Source of the DNA: Flavobacterium sp. MC2016-06
Lineage (GTDB): Bacteria; Bacteroidota; Bacteroidia; Flavobacteriales; Flavobacteriaceae
Direction: 5' to 3'
Assembly: GCF_009711165.2 (NCBI RefSeq)
Contig: NZ_WMID02000049.1
Location: 1 to 28,037, forward strand
DNA length: 28,037 nt
Under the pieces are notes generated by a model, which was not told the origin of the DNA, did not search any database, and saw only the letters and a list, made by a program, of their open reading frames with translations. Position 1 is the first letter of the stretch; the number at the start of each line of letters is the position of its first letter. Below, piece by piece: positions 24,640-28,037 of the stretch. Made by a program: the position numbers and the translations under genes.

Positions 24640-25401
24640 TTAATATTTAAAATTTACTGCCTCTTCAATTACTTTTAATACTTCATTTGGCTTTGAGTTC
24701 ATAACGACATGACTGGATTCTAATTCTACGGTTTTGGCCTTCATTCTTACAGCCATAAAACGTTCTAAATCTGGATTAATAGTTTTATCATTCTTTGCTA
24801 CCACATACCATGATGGCTTATTTTTCCAAGCGGGTTCTTCACTTTTGTCTGCAAAAATTGTGTGAGAGGCAGGAATTTGTGTTGCATAAATTAATTCCTG
24901 TTGTTTCGTATTTAAATCGCCTGCAAATACAGTTTTTACACCTTGCTCTGATAAAAAGACATATCCATTTGATGGGACTAAATATTTAGATAATTCTGTT
25001 TCTGACGCATTTTTATTTAAACTCACAATAGTCTCTCCTTCTTCTGGTGCAAATCCAGCCAAATAAACTAAACCTGCAACTTTAGGTTCATTACTAAACT
25101 GGCTAATTACAAAACCTCCCCAAGAGTGACCAACAAGAATAACCTTTCCAGTAATTAGTTCGATAGCTCTTTTAGTTGCAGCTACATCTTCGGCAAGTGA
25201 AGTAACTGGATTTTGCACAGACACCACTTTGTAACCTTTACCTTGTAGGGCTGTAATTTGATTTGAAAAACTGGTTCCATCTGCCCAAACTCCATGAACA
25301 AAAACTATGGTTGGTTTTTCTATGTTATTTTTTTGTGCCTGAGCACCTGCTCCAACCAAAATGATTAAAAGCAAAATGGTATATAATTGAATAGTTTTCA
25401 T
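24640..25401 (-). CDS. Exported alpha/beta hydrolase, serine esterase
   Basis: This 253-residue hydrolase has a Sec signal (residues 1-22, ending AQA) and the EstC-like triad: VHGVWADGTSF, VGHSWGG with Ser93, Asp205 (AKNDKTINP) and His231 (ESSHVVMNS). It is closest in pattern to the cytosolic esterase at 15139 (both have PVTSL/PLTSL and GDGET/EEGET segments), but is exported. It is the last gene of a minus-strand run that continues past the right edge, 51 bp after the SDR gene. Confidence 0.9.
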   Translation of the reverse strand: MKTIQLYTILLLIILVGAGAQAQKNNIEKPTIVFVHGVWADGTSFSNQITALQGKGYKVVSVQNPVTSLAEDVAATKRAIELITGKVILVGHSWGGFVISQFSNEPKVAGLVYLAGFAPEEGETIVSLNKNASETELSKYLVPSNGYVFLSEQGVKTVFAGDLNTKQQELIYATQIPASHTIFADKSEEPAWKNKPSWYVVAKNDKTINPDLERFMAVRMKAKTVELESSHVVMNSKPNEVLKVIEEAVNFKY

Positions 25402-25452
25402 AATTTATGATTTTAAGTTTTTAAAGTATTATTAATAGTTATTGATTTATAA

Positions 25453-26196
25453 TTAAAACTCCTGAACTGTTGGTCTGATTACAATCTCGTTAATATCAAC
25501 ATCAACAGGTTGTTCGATTGCAAAAGCTATAGCTCTGGCAACTGCTGCTGCCGGAATAGCTAATTTGTAAAATTCATTGACATTTTTTGAGCTTTCTTCG
25601 TGATTAGTACTGTGTTTTAACTCAGAATCTACTGCTCCGGGTTCTATAGTTGTTGTACGTATATTACGACCAACTTCATGTCTTAATCCATCACTTATCG
25701 CACGAACGGCATATTTAGTACCGCTATATACAGTGCCTCCAGGACTAAAAACTTTAATTCCTGCAACAGAACCTAAATTGATAAAGTGTCCCGATTCCTG
25801 TTTTTGAAAAACAGGTAAAGCAGCTGCAATTCCATAAAGAACGCCTTTAATATTAATATCGATCATATTGTCCCATTCATCAGTCCTTACTTCAGACATT
25901 GGAGCAATTGGCATTATACCTGCATTATTGATTATAACATCAAGCCTCCCATAAGTATTTACAGCCATATTAACTAATGCCTGTACTTGTACCTTATTCG
26001 TTACATCAGTTTGTTGATAAATAGCAGAACCTCCTTTTGCAGTAATATCATTTACAATTTTCTCTAATTTATCACTGCGTCTTGCTCCAAGAACAACTAT
26101 TGCACCTTTTTCAGCAAGATACTTAGCTGTTTCTTCACCTAGTCCGCTGCTTGCTCCGGTTATTACAATTACTTTATTTTTAATATTATTTTCCAT
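25453..26196 (-). CDS. Short-chain dehydrogenase/reductase
   Basis: A 247-residue classical SDR: nucleotide motif TGASSGLG (13-20), NNAG (90-93), and the catalytic Ser143, Tyr157 and Lys161 (YSGTK). Arg39 and Arg40 after the second strand (LGARR) favour NADP(H). Such enzymes reduce or oxidise carbonyl and hydroxyl groups; the exact substrate is unknown, although this type is often annotated as a YdfG-like oxidoreductase. It is cytosolic and in the minus-strand run 27542-24640. Confidence 0.93.
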   Translation of the reverse strand: MENNIKNKVIVITGASSGLGEETAKYLAEKGAIVVLGARRSDKLEKIVNDITAKGGSAIYQQTDVTNKVQVQALVNMAVNTYGRLDVIINNAGIMPIAPMSEVRTDEWDNMIDINIKGVLYGIAAALPVFQKQESGHFINLGSVAGIKVFSPGGTVYSGTKYAVRAISDGLRHEVGRNIRTTTIEPGAVDSELKHSTNHEESSKNVNEFYKLAIPAAAVARAIAFAIEQPVDVDINEIVIRPTVQEF

Positions 26197-26273
26197 TTTT
26201 TTTACTTTTAAAAATTTATGACTTATTTTTTGGATTCTAACTCTATATAGAAGAGCGTTTTAAACTGTATCTT

Positions 26274-26672
26274 TTATAATATAGATGCTCCAGCTATTGC
26301 AACCTCATAATCCTGTTCAACAGTTCCGCCTGAAACGCCTATAGCTCCAATTATTTTATTGCTGTTTTTTCTTAATACCACCCCGCCAGCGAATGAAATT
26401 AACCCGCCATTAGAATGTTCAATATTATATAAAGCTCCTCCCGGCTGTGACAACTTGCCTATTTCTCCAGAATCTATATCAAAAAAACGAGCTGTTTTTG
26501 CTTTCTTGATTGCGATATCTGCACAACCTAATAATGCACCATCCATTCTGCAAAATGCTTTAAGATTGGCTCCTTCGTCCAAAATCGCGATGTTCATAGG
26601 AACTCCTATTTGTTTGGCTTTTTCCTTTGCTGCTTTTAAAATTTTTTCAGCCTGAATTAATGTAACGTTCAT
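26274..26672 (-). CDS. GlcG/HbpS family protein
   Basis: The 132-residue protein matches the GlcG/HbpS (DUF336) family: AEKILKAAKEKAKQIGVP, ILDEGANLKAFCRMDGA, KAKTARFF and the GAIGVSGGTVEQDYEVA ending. Some members bind heme and guard against oxidative stress (HbpS), others lie in glycolate or diol operons; the role here is unknown. It has no signal peptide, unlike secreted HbpS. It is 13 bp after the DUF2721 gene in the same transcript. Confidence 0.9.
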   Translation of the reverse strand: MNVTLIQAEKILKAAKEKAKQIGVPMNIAILDEGANLKAFCRMDGALLGCADIAIKKAKTARFFDIDSGEIGKLSQPGGALYNIEHSNGGLISFAGGVVLRKNSNKIIGAIGVSGGTVEQDYEVAIAGASIL

Positions 26673-26685
26673 ATCTTTTTATTTA

Positions 26686-27138
26686 TTAATTCAATACCCC
26701 TTCTGGTTTTTTTCCAAAGGAAGGAATTGAATTCAGTGAATTATCATTCAATTCTATATCACTCAGTTCGATATCCAGTGCTTTAGTACTTAGCGAGATT
26801 TCCATAGCACAAATACATAGCGCTGCAAACTGAATTACTATTCCAAAACCAAACAGAATTTTGGCCGTATTTTGATAATTTAAAAAAATAAAAAACATTG
26901 AAGAAGAACTAAAAAGCAAGCTTGCAATTGAAAAGCTCTGCATTATTTTTATCAATCTTAATCTCATCTGCAGATTTGTTATCTGTGAAATAATGCTGCT
27001 AGTTTTGTCTCTGGCAAACATTGTGTGCAATTGCCTCACGAGCACTGTAATAGATATATACCTGTTTGTAAAAGCAATAAACAGCAATGATACGGTTGAA
27101 AATAGTATTGCCGGTGTACTGAAAGTCATTTGTTCCAT
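26686..27138 (-). CDS. DUF2721 membrane protein
   Basis: The 150-residue protein has three hydrophobic segments (about 8-24, 70-87 and 93-113) and fits the DUF2721 pattern of TPAILFSTVSLLFIAFTNRY, LVRQLH and a basic loop NLQMRLRLIK. No function is known for the family. The acidic C-terminal tail (IELSDIELNDNS) is predicted to lie in the cytosol. It lies between the GlcG-like gene and the ABM monooxygenase gene. Confidence 0.78.
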   Translation of the reverse strand: MEQMTFSTPAILFSTVSLLFIAFTNRYISITVLVRQLHTMFARDKTSSIISQITNLQMRLRLIKIMQSFSIASLLFSSSSMFFIFLNYQNTAKILFGFGIVIQFAALCICAMEISLSTKALDIELSDIELNDNSLNSIPSFGKKPEGVLN

Positions 27139-27239
27139 ATTCTTATTTTGTTATTGAATTTATTCTCTAATAGTTAAAACCGTTAAAAACAATTTGTTCA
27201 AACATCTTTTACTTTCGAGCCCGAATCAGTTTAATAGTA

Positions 27240-27542
27240 TTAATCAAGGAGTGTTGTTAAAGTAATCTCTCTCTGATCTAATAATGGGACAATTTTTGCT
27301 ACAAGTATCTCTTGAAAATAACTTGAATTACGGTGTTCTGCAATTGCTGATTCACTTGTATATCCCTCATATAATATTACCGTGTTCAAATCTGAATTGA
27401 CTTGGTGAATTTTATAAAACAGATTACCTTCTTCTTTTATACTTTCCTCTTTAACTATTTTTAGAAGATGCAGCACATTTTCGATTTGGCCTTCTTTAAC
27501 TTTCCATGTAGCAAATACATGAACTGGATTTTGATTTTCCAT
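27240..27542 (-). CDS. Antibiotic biosynthesis monooxygenase (ABM) domain protein
   Basis: This 100-residue protein is a single ABM ferredoxin-like domain: VHVFATWKVKEGQIENVL, EEGNLFYKIHQVNSD, LYEGYTSESAIAEHRNSSYF. Relatives such as YgiN are putative quinol monooxygenases; others only bind small aromatic compounds. The cofactor-free fold usually acts as a dimer. It is encoded 101 bp upstream of the DUF2721 gene, following a terminator-like hairpin, so it may start its own transcript. Confidence 0.88.
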   Translation of the reverse strand: MENQNPVHVFATWKVKEGQIENVLHLLKIVKEESIKEEGNLFYKIHQVNSDLNTVILYEGYTSESAIAEHRNSSYFQEILVAKIVPLLDQREITLTTLLD

Positions 27543-27605
27543 TTTTTATATTTTTAAATTAATTTCTAAGTTTCAATTATTCTTGTTCAACTATTTTAAT
27601 AAAAT

Positions 27606-27645
27606 GATATTAGCCTCCAACTGGTTTTTACAGGAGGCTAATAGT
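27606..27645 (-). terminator. Hairpin after the DJ-1/PfpI gene
   Basis: A perfect 11-bp stem TATTAGCCTCC (27608-27618) with its complement at 27633-27643 lies just past the stop of the gene at 27654. The T run on the minus strand is weak (ATCATTTTATT), so it may only attenuate transcription into the ABM gene. Confidence 0.68.
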
Positions 27646-27653
27646 ATCTTTCA

Positions 27654-28037
27654 TTATTTTTTAGAAGATTCTAAAATGACAATCATTTTTTCTGCAACTC
27701 CTTTTGCAGATGCTGGGTTTTGACCTGTTACAAGGTTACCATCTGCAATACTGTGATCAGACCATACTGCTGCTGCATGAAATTTTGCTCCTTGTTTGGT
27801 TAAGGCTGTTTCTAAAAGAAAAGGAACATCAGCTATCGCATATCCTCTTTCTTCTTCATCTGTAAACGAAGTAATGTTTTTACCGTTTACTAGGTAAGTT
27901 CCGTTGCTTAATTTTACATTTAATAACGATACTGGGCCGTGACAAACTGCTCCTACAACTGCATTTCTTTCATAAGTTTCTTTAATCACTTTTTTAAGAA
28001 GTTCATTCTCTGGCATATCTACCATTGGTGCTAATCC
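27654..28037 (-). CDS. DJ-1/PfpI family protein, N-terminus cut by window edge
   Basis: The visible 127 residues read GLAPMVDMPENELLKKVI, then the nucleophile Cys in VGAVCHGPVSLL with the adjacent His, DEEERGYAIADVPFLLETAL, and the terminal SDHSIADGNLVTGQNPASAK. This is the class I glutamine-amidotransferase-like DJ-1/PfpI/Hsp31 fold. The closest pattern is that of Hsp31-type glyoxalase III or chaperone proteins. Reading frame is open to the edge at 28037, so the ATG at 28025 is internal and the N-terminal part with the catalytic Glu is missing. Such proteins detoxify methylglyoxal or protect against electrophiles. Confidence 0.9.
   Translation of the reverse strand, partial: GLAPMVDMPENELLKKVIKETYERNAVVGAVCHGPVSLLNVKLSNGTYLVNGKNITSFTDEEERGYAIADVPFLLETALTKQGAKFHAAAVWSDHSIADGNLVTGQNPASAKGVAEKMIVILESSKK

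Noticed and set aside
26359..26655. Long plus-strand open frame opposite the GlcG/HbpS-like gene
   Set aside because: It is the antisense shadow of a gene with clear family motifs and has no motifs of its own.
1..28037. CRISPR arrays, tRNA or rRNA genes
   Set aside because: No regular short-repeat and spacer pattern and no cloverleaf or ribosomal RNA sequence was seen on either strand.

Overview
The window is from a low-GC member of the Bacteroidota, most likely Flavobacterium or a close relative. The evidence is AT-rich intergenic DNA, promoters of the Bacteroidota type (TAnnTTTG -7 box) and protein types common in flavobacteria: an exported pirin, an AraC-rich regulator set, a small 'PRPP-synthetase-like' protein and an alginate-export-type porin. 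The assignment is inferred from these traits, not from a marker gene.

Layout, left to right. Positions 1-286 hold a decayed IS6-type element that runs off the left edge. From 359 to 3625 (minus) is an operon of an Asp-nucleophile alpha/beta hydrolase, a TauE/SafE permease, a divergent GAPDH and a PNPOx-like flavoprotein. From 4276 to 8979 (plus) are three AraC regulators, a Crp/Fnr regulator and an exported pirin. From 9215 to 10548 (minus) are a second Asp-nucleophile hydrolase and a DUF1348 protein. From 10959 to 15825 (minus) is an operon of serine esterase, amidohydrolase lipoprotein, third Asp-nucleophile hydrolase, YcaC-like hydrolase and DoxX protein. From 16267 to 20225 (minus) lie two small stress-type proteins, Dps, a wrecked SCO1/SenC gene, a porin and a second serine esterase. 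From 21110 to 24092 are three more AraC regulators (two plus, one minus). From 24640 to the right edge (minus) are a third serine esterase, SDR, GlcG/HbpS-like protein, DUF2721 protein, ABM-type monooxygenase and a DJ-1/PfpI protein cut by the edge.

The most notable signal is a shared promoter module. The four minus-strand operons beginning at 3625, 10548, 15825 and 20225 are each preceded by a 35-bp AT-rich element, then exactly 33 bp, then a TAnnTTTG box, with an ACAGAAA-like heptamer at a fixed place in the spacer. A fifth copy lies at 3988-4063 with no gene of its own, and a mirrored, weaker copy faces the AraC gene at 21110. This looks like one regulon, plausibly controlled by one or more of the six AraC proteins, several of which are paralogues of each other.

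The gene content (DoxX, several esterases and epoxide-hydrolase-like enzymes, pirin, ABM monooxygenase, SDR, DJ-1, Dps, an altered GAPDH) fits a response to reactive electrophiles, quinones or oxidants. That role is inferred from family composition and is not proven by sequence. Signs of decay (SCO1 remnant, carboxylesterase tail, IS remnant, orphan promoter) show that the island has been rearranged by duplication and loss.
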